Source: Kofleriaceae bacterium (lineage in GTDB: Bacteria > Myxococcota_A > Polyangia > Haliangiales > Haliangiaceae). Taken from it: a stretch of DNA of 64,000 bases. Location of the stretch: the NCBI GenBank assembly GCA_024762925.1, contig JANTGM010000013.1, positions 1 through 64,000 on the forward strand, read 5' to 3'. Both the position numbers and the translations under genes were made by a program. The notes beneath the pieces are model-generated. The model did not search any database. It was not told where the DNA came from and saw only the letters and a list, made by a program, of their open reading frames with translations. The number at the start of each line of letters is the position of its first letter. Within the stretch, counting starts at the first letter, position 1. This document shows, piece after piece, positions 18,703 to 27,893 of this stretch.

Positions 18703-20438
18703 TTGCCGCGGCGCAAGGTCGCGCGGGCCCGTGCAATCTTGGAGAGCACATGGGCAGGGCTCTCTTCCCGCCGCACGGCAATGAGCGGCACCCCGTTCAA
18801 GCGCAAGAGCTGCGTGGCTCGGGCGATTTGCAGCGACTGCTCTCGGTCCAAGACATCTTCGACCATCCACCGCGTCTGTTGCTTACCCGAGGTGGGGTGT
18901 GCTCGCTTTGACAACACTGGGGCCAGCGCGACAACTTGGCGACCACCTCGTCTCGCCCTGGTGAGTTCGCCCAGCTTTCGATTTGGGTCTTCCATCATGC
19001 CACCAAGGTCGGTGACAAGAATCGTACTATCGGCGCGCGGTCCGATTGCTACTTGGTGGATGGCAGAGGCGAGGCCTTCTGCCCTGCGCCCAACTTCGTG
19101 GTACCGCCGATACGGCAACTCCACGCCGCGAAGGCGCGCAAAGCGGCGCAGTTTGTCCATCAGCAGCATCGGACTCTTGGCCAGTTGCTTCTTCCATGGA
19201 AATGGGTCGACATGATGTTTGCTATTCGACTTGCGCGCTTTCGCGCGGGCTCTTGCCGTGCCTGCTTTGAGCATCGCTGTCACGACTCGGTCCAGGGCCT
19301 TTAAGTCATACAGCTCGCCCTTTGGGCCTGCCTGGATATGTTCCCAGGCAGGAGAATCGAGGGCAGGGGCTCGGCTTATGCGCATATCAACCGCCTCTTG
19401 GTGCAAGAGGTAGTTGGAAATTGCGGCGACCAGTTCCGAGTTGGTTAGGTCGGTGAGGTCTTCATCCACGATGCCATTGACCTCCACCAAGCGATCTGCG
19501 AGTTGCAAGAACTGTTGACGTCCCTCGCCAGGCGGAAGTTGTGAGTAGACCCGGGTATCAAACGTGACGAGCCCCACTCGGTCGCCAGCATCAAGGGCCG
19601 AGCGGGCAAGGCTGGCCACTAGGTCGATGCCATGATCGAGTTTCCGATGTCCCAAAGGCCCCTCGCGCATGTCGCCACCGATGTCGAGCAAGAACTGGTG
19701 TGTGAGCACAATCTCGCTCTCAAGGTCTCGCACCATGAGCTTGCGATGCTTCGCTGTGGCCTTCCAAGCGATGTTCTTGAATGGGTCGCCGTGCTGGTGC
19801 TCTCGAAGCTCTCGAAGCTCGCCTGCGAGACCGCGTCGCTTTACTTGGTGCAGGCCTTGTCGCTGATGCGATGCACCGCCTTGTCGTTGTTGGGTGCTCG
19901 CGGTTGCGAGCTGGCTGTGGCGAGGGAAGACCTTCAGCGGAAGTGGATTGGGAAAGTAGGCCTTGAGTGTGAAGAGACCGAGGATATCGCCGAAGTGCAG
20001 AGCCGCTCCGTGAAGTACGTGGTAGCCCGGTTCGCGGACGTGCAGGACTCCTTCAACATTGACTTGCATGCCAGCGGACATAAAGGCTTCCAGTCCCTCT
20101 GGTGGCTCGATCGCGCTGCCACAAAGCACTTCAATGCGAAGAACTCTTAGTCCGCGAGCACCGTGGTTGCGCAGGGCAATCTGCAGCGGAAGAGCTTGAT
20201 CAACGTTGAGCGCTCCCCCCGCGACCTCGTTGGTTGGCATCCACCAGCTAATCTCAACCTTGCGGCGCCTCAAGAGAATCGCCGCCGGATAGAACCAAAG
20301 GTAAGCGGAGAAGAAACTGGCGATGACGACGCCACCCATTGCAACGAGCGGTGCGGTGCCACTGAGGGCGCCAACCAACATGAAGGAGGCGGCACTGGCG
20401 AGGATGAGTTTTCCTCGTTTTGCAAGCGATGGGGTCAA
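18696..20438 (-). CDS. DUF58-domain membrane protein with degenerate VWA metal site
   Basis: A 580-residue protein with two N-terminal membrane helices (about 10-55), a beta-rich domain, and the DUF58 signature GDPFKNIAWKATAKHRKLMV at 218-237. A VWA-like fold follows. DUF58 proteins usually carry an Asp-x-Ser-x-Ser metal site right after this motif; here the equivalent reads Asp-Ile-Gly-Gly-Asp (252-256), so both Ser are lost. It works with MoxR ATPases in poorly understood envelope or metalloenzyme-maturation systems. It is the last gene of the minus-strand operon, 12 bp after moxR. Its stop codon lies inside an inverted repeat. Confidence 0.85.
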   Translation of the reverse strand: MTPSLAKRGKLILASAASFMLVGALSGTAPLVAMGGVVIASFFSAYLWFYPAAILLRRRKVEISWWMPTNEVAGGALNVDQALPLQIALRNHGARGLRVLRIEVLCGSAIEPPEGLEAFMSAGMQVNVEGVLHVREPGYHVLHGAALHFGDILGLFTLKAYFPNPLPLKVFPRHSQLATASTQQRQGGASHQRQGLHQVKRRGLAGELRELREHQHGDPFKNIAWKATAKHRKLMVRDLESEIVLTHQFLLDIGGDMREGPLGHRKLDHGIDLVASLARSALDAGDRVGLVTFDTRVYSQLPPGEGRQQFLQLADRLVEVNGIVDEDLTDLTNSELVAAISNYLLHQEAVDMRISRAPALDSPAWEHIQAGPKGELYDLKALDRVVTAMLKAGTARARAKARKSNSKHHVDPFPWKKQLAKSPMLLMDKLRRFARLRGVELPYRRYHEVGRRAEGLASAIHQVAIGPRADSTILVTDLGGMMEDPNRKLGELTRARRGGRQVVALAPVLSKRAHPTSGKQQTRWMVEDVLDREQSLQIARATQLLRLNGVPLIAVRREESPAHVLSKIARARATLRRGKL

Positions 20439-20450
20439 CGTCTTGAAAGA

Positions 20451-21425
20451 TTAGCGACGCACGTGTTTGTACGCCACGCGTTCGAGGGCTTCTGCAACCA
20501 CACCGGTGGCGTGAATGCCCTCGAGCTCGGCGTCTGGAGTAAGAATAATTCTGTGTCCAAGGACCATTGGTGCTAGCTCTTTGACATCGTCTGGCAGCAC
20601 GTAGTCACGGGCTTTGAGCAGTGCTAGGGCCTTGCTCGCTTTAAGCAGTGCGAGCGCTGCGCGAGGCGATGCTCCCAGGTACACCTGCTGGTGGTCCCGG
20701 CTAAAGTGACCTAGGGATAGGATGTAGTCGAAGATTTCCTCGGCAACGTGGACTTGGTCCGCCAGATCTTGAAGGCGTATGACGTCCTCGGGGCTCATGA
20801 CTGGATTTATGGGAGCAAGCGTCTGGTTGTAGGTTCCAAGCATGCGTCTCTCATTACTGGGGGAGGGGTAGTGCATGTGGAGCTTGAGGAGAAACCGGTC
20901 CACTTGGGCGTCGGGCAATGGATAGGTACCTTCGTGTTCGATCGGGTTTTGTGTCGCAAGCACCATGAAAGGGTTGCTCAGCGCGCGGGTCTCACCTTCG
21001 ATGGTTACCTGACCTTCCTGCATCGCTTCCAAGAGTGCACTCTGAGTCTTGGCTGGTGCCCGATTGATTTCATCGCCGAGCAAGATGTTCGTGAAGACCG
21101 GGCCCTCTCGCAGCTCAAACTGGTTTGTGCGCATGTCGAGAACGGTTGTTCCGGTGATGTCGGAGGGCAACAAGTCGGGAGTGAACTGCACACGCTTGTA
21201 GGAGCAGCCAAGAGTTGCGGCGAACGCCTTTACCAAGGTTGTCTTGGCGACACCGGGCACTCCCTCAATGAGCACGTGTCCACGTGCAACCAGCGCTGTC
21301 ATTAGAGATTGCACCAGCGCTGGGGGGCCGATGTACGCCTTGGCAACTTCGTCTTGCACAGTCTGGTGTATTTGACTCACCTGCGCGAGCAGGTTGCCGG
21401 GGATTTCTTGTTGTGTAGTTGCCAT
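20451..21425 (-). CDS. MoxR-family AAA+ ATPase
   Basis: A 324-residue AAA+ ATPase of the MoxR branch, thought to remodel or insert cofactors into partner proteins that carry VWA domains. Walker A GVPGVAKT is at 55-62 (MoxR proteins have a small residue in place of the middle Gly), Walker B ILLGDE is at 114-119, and sensor 1 LATQNP is near 157. The C-terminal lid domain is present, so length is normal. It lies 12 bp upstream of the DUF58 gene and 21 bp downstream of the DUF4350 gene, the classic MoxR-DUF58 arrangement. Confidence 0.95.
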   Translation of the reverse strand: MATTQQEIPGNLLAQVSQIHQTVQDEVAKAYIGPPALVQSLMTALVARGHVLIEGVPGVAKTTLVKAFAATLGCSYKRVQFTPDLLPSDITGTTVLDMRTNQFELREGPVFTNILLGDEINRAPAKTQSALLEAMQEGQVTIEGETRALSNPFMVLATQNPIEHEGTYPLPDAQVDRFLLKLHMHYPSPSNERRMLGTYNQTLAPINPVMSPEDVIRLQDLADQVHVAEEIFDYILSLGHFSRDHQQVYLGASPRAALALLKASKALALLKARDYVLPDDVKELAPMVLGHRIILTPDAELEGIHATGVVAEALERVAYKHVRR

Positions 21426-21446
21426 GGATACTCTTGGTTGGTGGGC

Positions 21447-22760
21447 TTAGCTTGGACGGTGCCCAAGGGTCTCAAAGAACGTTTCCGCTCGCTTGTGTAG
21501 CTGTTCGAATTCGCGCAGGCCGACAAAACGCGGTTGCCAATGCGCCGCAGCTTGCGCGCGTTGCGGAATGCTCCGCAGGCGCGGCAAGAGGTCGCCAAGG
21601 GCGCGGGATGCCCCCTCTCCACACTGGGCGAGGACCAGCGCTTTGAGGTCGGGCTCGGAGAGCAGGTAGAGCGGATCGGGTTCGCCGGTTGCGAGCTCTA
21701 GGGCTGCGTTTACGTTGTCTCTTGCGATGGCCGCCGGCAACAAGAAGCTGGTTCGCGCCCCCGCGTGAGAATAGTTCTCAACGATATCCGTAGGAGGTGC
21801 TGCGCTTGGCCCTGACGTTGCCCGTGTCCATGCACCATCGAGGGGCTTGTGGCGCGCTTGAGGCACAACAAAGAACACAAAGATGGCGAGAGCCAAGGCT
21901 GCAATTATGGTGGCGATACGCAGGCTCTGGGCCTTAAATACCCAGGTGTTCAAGTCGTCGAGCCAACCATTTGCGCGTGCGACGTTTGCTGATACCGAGC
22001 CCCGCAGAGTGCCATCGTCGTACCGATTTCGCGGCTCACCAGCCAGAGTCACAGCGCCGCTCAAAACGATAAGACGATCGCTTTCTCCCGGGCGAATGAG
22101 ATAGCGCAAAAGGTTAATGCCAAACTGCAGATTGCCTTCAAACTGCAGCATCCGGTTGATGAGAACGCTTGGGTCGGCCAGCGCCACATAGCGGCCAAGC
22201 CCAAGTTCGGCCGCTGCGACGACAGCTTCTCCGCTCGCAAACGAGAAGATGCTCTGCATGCCCTCCAGGTTCGAAAGTGCGGAAGGGTGATTTGTTGTGA
22301 GAGCCACGACTCCTGCGCTTAGTGGGTGCGTGCCCGATGGTGTCGCGATGGGAGTGAAAACCTGGTCGTCCTGATACTTCGCCGCGCGAAACTGCTGGCT
22401 GCGCCGACCACCGAGTTGGGACAGAATCTGGTCGCCGGTACCAAAATCGTCCGCGATGAGCACACGGCCACCGTTGCGGATAAAGGAGACCACTTTCACT
22501 GGGTCGACAAAGTTTGTTGGATAGATGAGAACGAGCACATCATTACTGTCGAGTTCTTCCCAATCTATCGAGTTGCGCTCTATGACGTTGAGCCCCTCGC
22601 CTGCGGCCAGCGCGGCCCACGTCGAGAGGCCGTTCCACGCCTTGCGTCCGGTGCTGTAGTCGCCTTCCTGTGTCAAATCCTCGGTGTCTGTCTGCGCCCA
22701 CGCGGCAGCAGGAATCACGACGCTCAAGAAGAGCAGAAGCATTGAAATGGTGTAGCGCAC
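21447..22760 (-). CDS. DUF4350-domain membrane protein
   Basis: A 437-residue protein starting with GTG directly after the roadblock gene's stop. A signal sequence (cleavage near residue 22) leads to a periplasmic DUF4350 domain, the GATase1-like fold seen in MoxR/DUF58 clusters, with the typical start around YSTGRKAWNGLSTW. A transmembrane helix near 276-297 is followed by a cytoplasmic tail of about 130 residues rich in Ala, Leu and Arg. An in-frame ATG seven codons downstream is an alternative start. Its partners in the operon are MoxR and DUF58; the job of the set is unknown. Confidence 0.82.
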   Translation of the reverse strand: MRYTISMLLLFLSVVIPAAAWAQTDTEDLTQEGDYSTGRKAWNGLSTWAALAAGEGLNVIERNSIDWEELDSNDVLVLIYPTNFVDPVKVVSFIRNGGRVLIADDFGTGDQILSQLGGRRSQQFRAAKYQDDQVFTPIATPSGTHPLSAGVVALTTNHPSALSNLEGMQSIFSFASGEAVVAAAELGLGRYVALADPSVLINRMLQFEGNLQFGINLLRYLIRPGESDRLIVLSGAVTLAGEPRNRYDDGTLRGSVSANVARANGWLDDLNTWVFKAQSLRIATIIAALALAIFVFFVVPQARHKPLDGAWTRATSGPSAAPPTDIVENYSHAGARTSFLLPAAIARDNVNAALELATGEPDPLYLLSEPDLKALVLAQCGEGASRALGDLLPRLRSIPQRAQAAAHWQPRFVGLREFEQLHKRAETFFETLGHRPS

Positions 22761-23126
22761 CTAGAACATCTCCTCTCGCAACTCGTGGGCAACCGAACGC
22801 AGAAGATCCGTGGTTGTGCCAAGATTGAGCGGAGGCTTGCAGGCCAAGAGCACAAAGTATTTGTCTCCGAGTTGTTCTGCTACCAGGTCCAGGCCGCCAT
22901 AGTGCATCGAGACCCATTGCACGTCACCGAAGTGGAACGTGTGCATCGCACTGCGCACATGGTTGACCAAGATTCCCACATGAGCGGTGAGGAACGCCCA
23001 GTCGTCCGAGTCCCACGCAGTCCATGCGTCGATGAGTTCGCCATCACCCGCGGCCAGTGCGCCACCAATCGCACCTGGAACCCCAGTGGCTGCCTGTCTA
23101 AGGATTTCTCTGAAGGGCGTTGACAC
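22761..23126 (-). CDS. Roadblock/LC7-domain protein
   Basis: A 121-residue single-domain protein with the roadblock/LC7 pattern: helix FREILRQAATGVPGAIG, a central helix carrying AHVGILVNHVRSA, and the end strand-helix GDKYFVLLACKPPLNLG followed by LLRSVAHELREEM. Such proteins dimerise and bind or regulate small Ras-like GTPases, as MglB does for MglA. No GTPase gene is present in this window. Its GTG start shares one base with the TAG stop of the preceding lipoprotein gene, and its stop abuts the DUF4350 start, so it is embedded in the operon. Confidence 0.8.
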   Translation of the reverse strand: MSTPFREILRQAATGVPGAIGGALAAGDGELIDAWTAWDSDDWAFLTAHVGILVNHVRSAMHTFHFGDVQWVSMHYGGLDLVAEQLGDKYFVLLACKPPLNLGTTTDLLRSVAHELREEMF

Positions 23127-24109
23127 TACTTTGGCGCTCCCAAAGGCAGTGGGGCGCTTCCAATCACAGGGGCGCTCTCGGGAATGCGCTCCGAGTGCGT
23201 GGTGATGGTTCTGGTCTTTGCAAACGGCTCGTACCAGTCCTCGAACATTGCGGTGCGGCTCGATTCGTAGATCGGGACTCGAAAGAGGGCATCGCGCAAC
23301 TCGGCCTCGGCCTCTTTGAACGTTGTCGACTTTGCAAGCGAGATCTGTGTGATGAGAATTAGGTCGAGACCAAACTGGCTGTACACCGGTGGCACTACAA
23401 GACCGGCTTCTTCGGGGCCAAAGACCGGTTCCTTGTACACATCAAGGTAGCCACTCTTGGGACGCATGGTAAAGGTGTTGAGCTTGAGCTTGTGCACACC
23501 TGCATTCACATAGTGCGGCTCCCAGCACAGCTCGAAGAGGTCGTTCTTCTCAAGTCCTCGCTGGTCTCGGAGTTTTTCGTAGACGCTTTGGAGAAAGGCA
23601 AGGCCAGTCTTGTACTCGTTGCTGTCGGGCCCCTGCTCAGCGGTGAGTGGTACGCGACAAAACACGATGTTTCGCAGCTCGGGGTGGTTGTATCGGGGGA
23701 CCTGCACTTGATCCCAAAGCCGCTTGACCAGGTCTTCGGGAATGTCTTCGGGGCCCCGGATGTTGTAGCGATCTTCGATGAAGGCCCGGACCATCTCTCG
23801 CTTTGCTGCACTTTGAACATCCTGATCCTTGTTGTAATCGGCGGCCCAGGCAGCCTGTGCTAGGAGCTCAAAATCGATGCATTCCTGGAGCGCTTTCTCG
23901 GCAGTCAGGCTGTGCCCCTCCGCTTGGATGCGCACGCAACTGGCAAACACTGGGCGGCCATTCACGGTGGCAACGACTTCATTGCCGGCAGCTTCCGCTA
24001 CCATGGCTTCAACGCGCCATTGTCGCGATGTTCGTTCTTGCGACGAATTGCTGTCAGAGCCACATCCCGCGGTAAGTACCGCAAGTGCGGCCCAAAGCGT
24101 ACAACGCAC
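23126..24109 (-). CDS. Lipoprotein resembling SurA/PpiC-type folding factors
   Basis: A 327-residue protein with a lipoprotein signal (Thr-Ala-Gly-Cys, Cys16). After a short linker the sequence VVATVNGRPVFASCVR and the helical stretch that follows resemble the N-terminal chaperone part of SurA/PrsA-type peptidyl-prolyl isomerases. The C-terminal half has some parvulin-like features (a late FGLDLILITQI strand) but no clear full isomerase signature. It likely acts as a periplasmic chaperone attached to a membrane. It lies 6 bp downstream of the small membrane-protein gene and overlaps the roadblock gene by 1 bp. Confidence 0.6.
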   Translation of the reverse strand: MRCTLWAALAVLTAGCGSDSNSSQERTSRQWRVEAMVAEAAGNEVVATVNGRPVFASCVRIQAEGHSLTAEKALQECIDFELLAQAAWAADYNKDQDVQSAAKREMVRAFIEDRYNIRGPEDIPEDLVKRLWDQVQVPRYNHPELRNIVFCRVPLTAEQGPDSNEYKTGLAFLQSVYEKLRDQRGLEKNDLFELCWEPHYVNAGVHKLKLNTFTMRPKSGYLDVYKEPVFGPEEAGLVVPPVYSQFGLDLILITQISLAKSTTFKEAEAELRDALFRVPIYESSRTAMFEDWYEPFAKTRTITTHSERIPESAPVIGSAPLPLGAPK

Positions 24110-24115
24110 CAGGGA

Positions 24116-24304
24116 CTAGTCCTTTTGTGCCAACGCCAGTCGGGCCATTTCCTTGCCCACGGCAATCACGGCCAAGCCGATGAACATGAGAATGAGTGAG
24201 GCCACGTAGTCACGACGCTTGAGGTAGTCAATGCACTCAAGGAAGAAGAGTAGGGACCCACCAATGAGCAGGATTGAAAGCACTTCGAAAAAGTAATTGC
24301 GCAC
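24116..24304 (-). CDS. Small two-helix membrane protein
   Basis: A 62-residue protein from a GTG start. It has two hydrophobic helices (about 4-23 and 34-54) separated by a short charged turn (YLKRRDY). I do not recognise a family. It is believable as a gene because it is only 6 bp from the downstream lipoprotein gene, sits in line with the operon and has clean membrane-protein composition. It might be a membrane subunit for the operon's products. Confidence 0.65.
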   Translation of the reverse strand: MRNYFFEVLSILLIGGSLLFFLECIDYLKRRDYVASLILMFIGLAVIAVGKEMARLALAQKD

Positions 24305-24355
24305 AGTTTTATAGGCTTGATCTGGATTTGTAGGCTTGATCTGGAGAAGAGAGTC

Positions 24356-25210
24356 TTAGCGGCTCCACACAAACCATAAGGCCATGAGGGCTAGGGCGAC
24401 GAGGCCGCAAAGGTAGAAGAGGAGTCTTGGGTGTTGGTGCTGAGCATGAGAGCGAACCTCCGAGAGTTCCCGTCGAAGTAGCTTGTCACCTCTGCGGTGG
24501 CCTTCGAGTGGAGCGACGAAGAAACGAGCCAGCATTAGAAGCCAGGTTGCCACGGCAAGTACATTGAGCAAGGTCGTGAACGTCGCGACCCGGCCTGAGT
24601 AACTCTCGCCAAGAGCCAAGGCTCCACTCTTGTCGAAGTTGATGTGATAGAGGAGCGCCAATGGGTAGACCAGGCTCAGGAGCGCGAGCATGGCGTAGAG
24701 GCGGTTGCGACGCTTCCACCTTGGCGCGATAGGATCTTGGGAGGACTTGAGTGGGCGGCGCGCCTTTGGGGCGGGTGGCTCTCGAAACGAGGTGAGGGTG
24801 GAGGCGCCAGCCAAGAATGCGACGAGCCCGATGGCGACGATGGCCATCCGAACCGGTCCGTAGAGTTGTTGGGATGCGATGCTTGGAGCCAGCGCAATTG
24901 GGACGAGCAAGGCGCTTGGGAAGGCAAAGAGGAGGATGGTCTCGTTACGAGTTCTTAGCCCAGCCAAGAGCAGCGGGAGCGGCAACAGCAGCGTGGCGAT
25001 GGCCAGTGGTGCGGATGCTGCCTGGCTTCCAAAGGCACCCACCACAAGGCCGGGAGCAAGAACGAGCGAAATCCACAGATTCACTCCAAGGGCGAGCGCG
25101 ATAGCCTGGGCAAAGGCATGCCACCGGTCGTACCTAACCCCAATCACCCTGCTAGCGTAGCGCGTTTGAGCGGTAAACGCAGGGCTTGGAGCTGGAGGCC
25201 TTTTGGACAT
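24356..25210 (-). CDS. Multi-pass membrane protein of unknown function
   Basis: A 284-residue protein when started at the ATG at 25210 (MSKRPPAPSP...). A longer frame upstream would run antisense into cmk and reads like noise, so I reject it. About seven hydrophobic helices are visible, with a basic cytoplasmic loop in the middle (around PPAPKARRPLKS) and one helix at the extreme C-terminus. No enzyme motif is seen. It is the first gene of the minus-strand MoxR/DUF58 operon and is divergent from cmk, with 58 bp between the starts. The following gene begins 51 bp further on. Confidence 0.7.
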   Translation of the reverse strand: MSKRPPAPSPAFTAQTRYASRVIGVRYDRWHAFAQAIALALGVNLWISLVLAPGLVVGAFGSQAASAPLAIATLLLPLPLLLAGLRTRNETILLFAFPSALLVPIALAPSIASQQLYGPVRMAIVAIGLVAFLAGASTLTSFREPPAPKARRPLKSSQDPIAPRWKRRNRLYAMLALLSLVYPLALLYHINFDKSGALALGESYSGRVATFTTLLNVLAVATWLLMLARFFVAPLEGHRRGDKLLRRELSEVRSHAQHQHPRLLFYLCGLVALALMALWFVWSR

Positions 25211-25268
25211 TGAGCAATGACGTCTTTTGAGGACATTTCGCGCCCCATCATGGTAAAGACCCGCTCCG

Positions 25269-25967
25269 ATGGCAGAAGTTGCAAGGCGTTCCTTAGTTGT
25301 AGCGATTGATGGCCCAGCGGGCGCAGGCAAGTCGACAGTTTCCAAACGCCTCACAGGAGCTTTGGGATACCGACTGCTTGACACGGGCGCGCTCTATCGC
25401 TGTGTGGCTCTTTTGGCGCAACGGAGCTCTGTGGAGTGGACAGATGAAGCCGCTTTGGCCAAACTGGCTGGCTCACTGAAGGTGAATTTTCGCCTTGAAG
25501 GGGAGATCAATCGGCTGGAGGTATCAGGGGAGGACCTCACGGATGCGATTCGCAAGCCCGACATCTCAACAGGTGCATCGATGGTCTCGTCGCTCCCCGA
25601 AGTGCGCCAGGCATTGCTCGACCTGCAGCGTGGGCTCGGTGCCGAGGGCGGAGTCGTTGTGGAGGGCCGCGATGTTGGCACGGTGGTCTTCCCGAACGCC
25701 GAGGCAAAGTTCTACCTGACGGCCTCGGACGAGGTTCGCGCGCAGCGGCGCTATGATGAGCTGTGCGCCAACGGTGAGACGGTGGATTTCGAGAGCACCC
25801 TTCGGGAGATGCAAGAACGCGATGAGCGCGATTCAAGTCGTGCTGTTGCACCCCTCACGCAGGCCGATGACGCAGTCCTGGTTGACTCCTCAGAGCGCTC
25901 GTTGGATGAGGTCGTCCAAGAGATGCTGGACGTTGTCCGAGATCGGGAATCACGTCCCGCGAGCTAG
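25269..25967 (+). CDS. cmk: Cytidylate kinase
   Basis: A 232-residue (d)CMP kinase that phosphorylates CMP and dCMP with ATP in pyrimidine salvage and supply. The P-loop GPAGAGKS is at 15-22, followed by the family sequence LDTGALYRCVAL. The VVEGRDVGTVVFPNAEAKFYLTA block and the Arg-rich lid (Glu-Arg-Asp-x-Arg-Asp) are intact. Length is normal. It lies upstream of rpsA, a neighbour pair conserved in many proteobacteria, but 142 bp and a set of hairpins separate them. Confidence 0.97.
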   Translation: MAEVARRSLVVAIDGPAGAGKSTVSKRLTGALGYRLLDTGALYRCVALLAQRSSVEWTDEAALAKLAGSLKVNFRLEGEINRLEVSGEDLTDAIRKPDISTGASMVSSLPEVRQALLDLQRGLGAEGGVVVEGRDVGTVVFPNAEAKFYLTASDEVRAQRRYDELCANGETVDFESTLREMQERDERDSSRAVAPLTQADDAVLVDSSERSLDEVVQEMLDVVRDRESRPAS

Positions 25968-26011
25968 CGTGCCATTTCGGAGCGCAATCTCTGCTGTGGC
26001 CTCGGAATTGG

Positions 26012-26041
26012 TTGACAAAGGCTTTGCCGCGGGTGTACCCG
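26012..26041 (+). promoter_or_regulatory. Candidate rpsA promoter and structured leader
   Basis: A perfect TTGACA (26012-26017) is followed 17-18 bp later by GTACCC/TACCCG (about 26035-26041), a weak -10. The same bases form a hairpin GCCGCGGGT-GT-ACCCGTGGC (about 26026-26045) and then CCCG-TAG-CGGG (26046-26056). This could be the end of the cmk transcript or an rpsA leader structure. Confidence 0.4.
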
Positions 26042-26109
26042 TGGCCCCGTAGCGGGATTCTCCGCCATTTTTCTTCAACACTTTAGCGCACAAGCAGTAG
26101 TAATTAAGG

Positions 26110-27843
26110 ATGACCACTATGGTTGATGTCGATGAACAAATGACTGGCGAAGATTCTTTCGCCGCGATGTTCGAAGAGTCTCTCAAAGGAGACGAAATTA
26201 AAGAGGGCGAAATTGTTCGCGGAACTGTCATTCAAATCGCAAAGGACTTTGCGATCGTAGACATCGGGTACAAGTCGGAGGGGCAAATCTCTCTGGACGA
26301 GTTCCGCCAAGCGGACGGCACCATTGTGGTTCAGGCCGGCGACACGATCGACGTGCTTCTCGAGGATCGTGAGAACGAAAACGGCATGTGCGTTCTCTCC
26401 AAAGAGAAAGCCGATCGTTTCAAAGTCTGGGATGAGATCAGCGCCGCTTGTGAGCGTGACGAGCTCATCGAAGGCACCATTACTACCCGCGTAAAAGGCG
26501 GCCTCAACGTAACCATCCGCGGTGGCGTCAAGGCGTTCCTTCCAGGCTCGCAAGTCGATCTTCGCCCTGTGCGCAACCTCGATGCCTTCCTTGGACAGAA
26601 GTTCCAATTCAAGGTCATTAAGTTCAACAAGCGTCGCGGAAACATCGTTCTCTCGCGTCGTGTACTTCTTGAGACCGAGCGTGCAGCGCTAAAAGAGAGC
26701 ACTCTCGAGCGTCTTCAAGAGGGCCAAGTGGTCGAGGGTATCGTCAAGAACCTCACTGAGTACGGTGCATTCATCGACCTCGGTGGTATCGACGGTCTTC
26801 TACACATCACCGACATGTCTTGGGGCCGGGTCAACCACCCATCAGAACTCTTCCAAGTTGGCGATCACGTTCGGGTCAAGGTTCTCAAGTTCAACGCTGA
26901 GACCGAGCGCGTCTCTCTAGGCCTCAAGCAGATCACCGACGACCCATGGTCAAAGGCACCCGAGACCTACGTCCCAGGTACCGTTGTTCGCGGCAAAGTG
27001 GTTTCTCTCAAGGACTACGGCGCATTCATCGAGCTCGAGGAGGGCATCGAAGGTCTTGTTCACGTATCCGAGATGTCGTGGACACGCCGCGTTAAGCATC
27101 CATCGAAGATGGTCGCAGTGGGCGATGTTGTCGAAGCTGTTGTCCTCGACGTCGACGTCACAGCAAACCGCATCTCTCTCGGTATGAAGCAGCTTGAGGC
27201 GAACCCCTACGAGCAACTTCACGAGAAGTACCCTCCGGGAACGGTCGTCAAAGGCAAAGTCCGCAACATTGCCGACTTCGGTATCTTCGTCGAAATCGAA
27301 GAGGGCATCGATGGTCTGGTTCACATCAGCGACATGTCCTGGACCCAGCGCGTCAAGCACCCATCCGAGCTCTACCAAAAGGGCGACGAGGTCGAGGCCG
27401 TGCTGGTCAACATCGACACCGATGATGGCGACAAGCCCAAAATCTCTCTGGGCATCAAGCAGCTCGTGGGCGACCCATGGGACCGCATCCCATCCGAGTA
27501 CCCCATCGGCAAGATCGTCGATGCCAAGGTCCTCAAGATTCTCGACTTCGGTGCATTCGTCGAAGTCGAGAAGGGTGTCGAAGGTCTGGTGCACGTCTCG
27601 GAAATCTCCGAAGAGCGCGTCGACGACCCCAACGAGGTCCTCACCGAGGGGCAGGACGTCAAAGTCCAGATCATCAGCATGGACCAGGCCGAGCGCAAGA
27701 TTGGTCTCTCCATCAAAGCCGCTGTCCGCTCGCAAGAGATGGCAGACGCACAGGGCTACACCATCAGCGACAACACTGGCGGAGCCACACTGGGCGACCT
27801 CATGCGAGAGAAGCTTGGCAACATCGGCGGTGACGAGGAGTAA
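26110..27843 (+). CDS. rpsA: 30S ribosomal protein S1
   Basis: A 577-residue S1 protein with six S1 (OB-fold RNA-binding) domains, at about 34-100, 116-180, 205-273, 290-360, 377-447 and 464-533. The third to sixth carry the repeated GAFI/GIFV...EGLVH motif. S1 binds mRNA near the ribosome-binding site and helps initiation. Codon use is strongly biased towards a small set, as expected for a highly expressed gene. A strong intrinsic terminator follows 50 bp after the stop. Unlike many proteobacteria, no ihfB gene lies between rpsA and lapA. Confidence 0.98.
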   Translation: MTTMVDVDEQMTGEDSFAAMFEESLKGDEIKEGEIVRGTVIQIAKDFAIVDIGYKSEGQISLDEFRQADGTIVVQAGDTIDVLLEDRENENGMCVLSKEKADRFKVWDEISAACERDELIEGTITTRVKGGLNVTIRGGVKAFLPGSQVDLRPVRNLDAFLGQKFQFKVIKFNKRRGNIVLSRRVLLETERAALKESTLERLQEGQVVEGIVKNLTEYGAFIDLGGIDGLLHITDMSWGRVNHPSELFQVGDHVRVKVLKFNAETERVSLGLKQITDDPWSKAPETYVPGTVVRGKVVSLKDYGAFIELEEGIEGLVHVSEMSWTRRVKHPSKMVAVGDVVEAVVLDVDVTANRISLGMKQLEANPYEQLHEKYPPGTVVKGKVRNIADFGIFVEIEEGIDGLVHISDMSWTQRVKHPSELYQKGDEVEAVLVNIDTDDGDKPKISLGIKQLVGDPWDRIPSEYPIGKIVDAKVLKILDFGAFVEVEKGVEGLVHVSEISEERVDDPNEVLTEGQDVKVQIISMDQAERKIGLSIKAAVRSQEMADAQGYTISDNTGGATLGDLMREKLGNIGGDEE

Positions 27844-27893
27844 TTCTCAACCGCTACTGTAGGTACTTCGGTGCCTGCTTGAATAAGCACTGG

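Noticed and set aside
25211-25384. N-terminal extension of the membrane protein gene over cmk
   Set aside because: The extension is antisense to the P-loop region of cmk and lacks membrane-protein character. The ATG at 25210 is a natural start.
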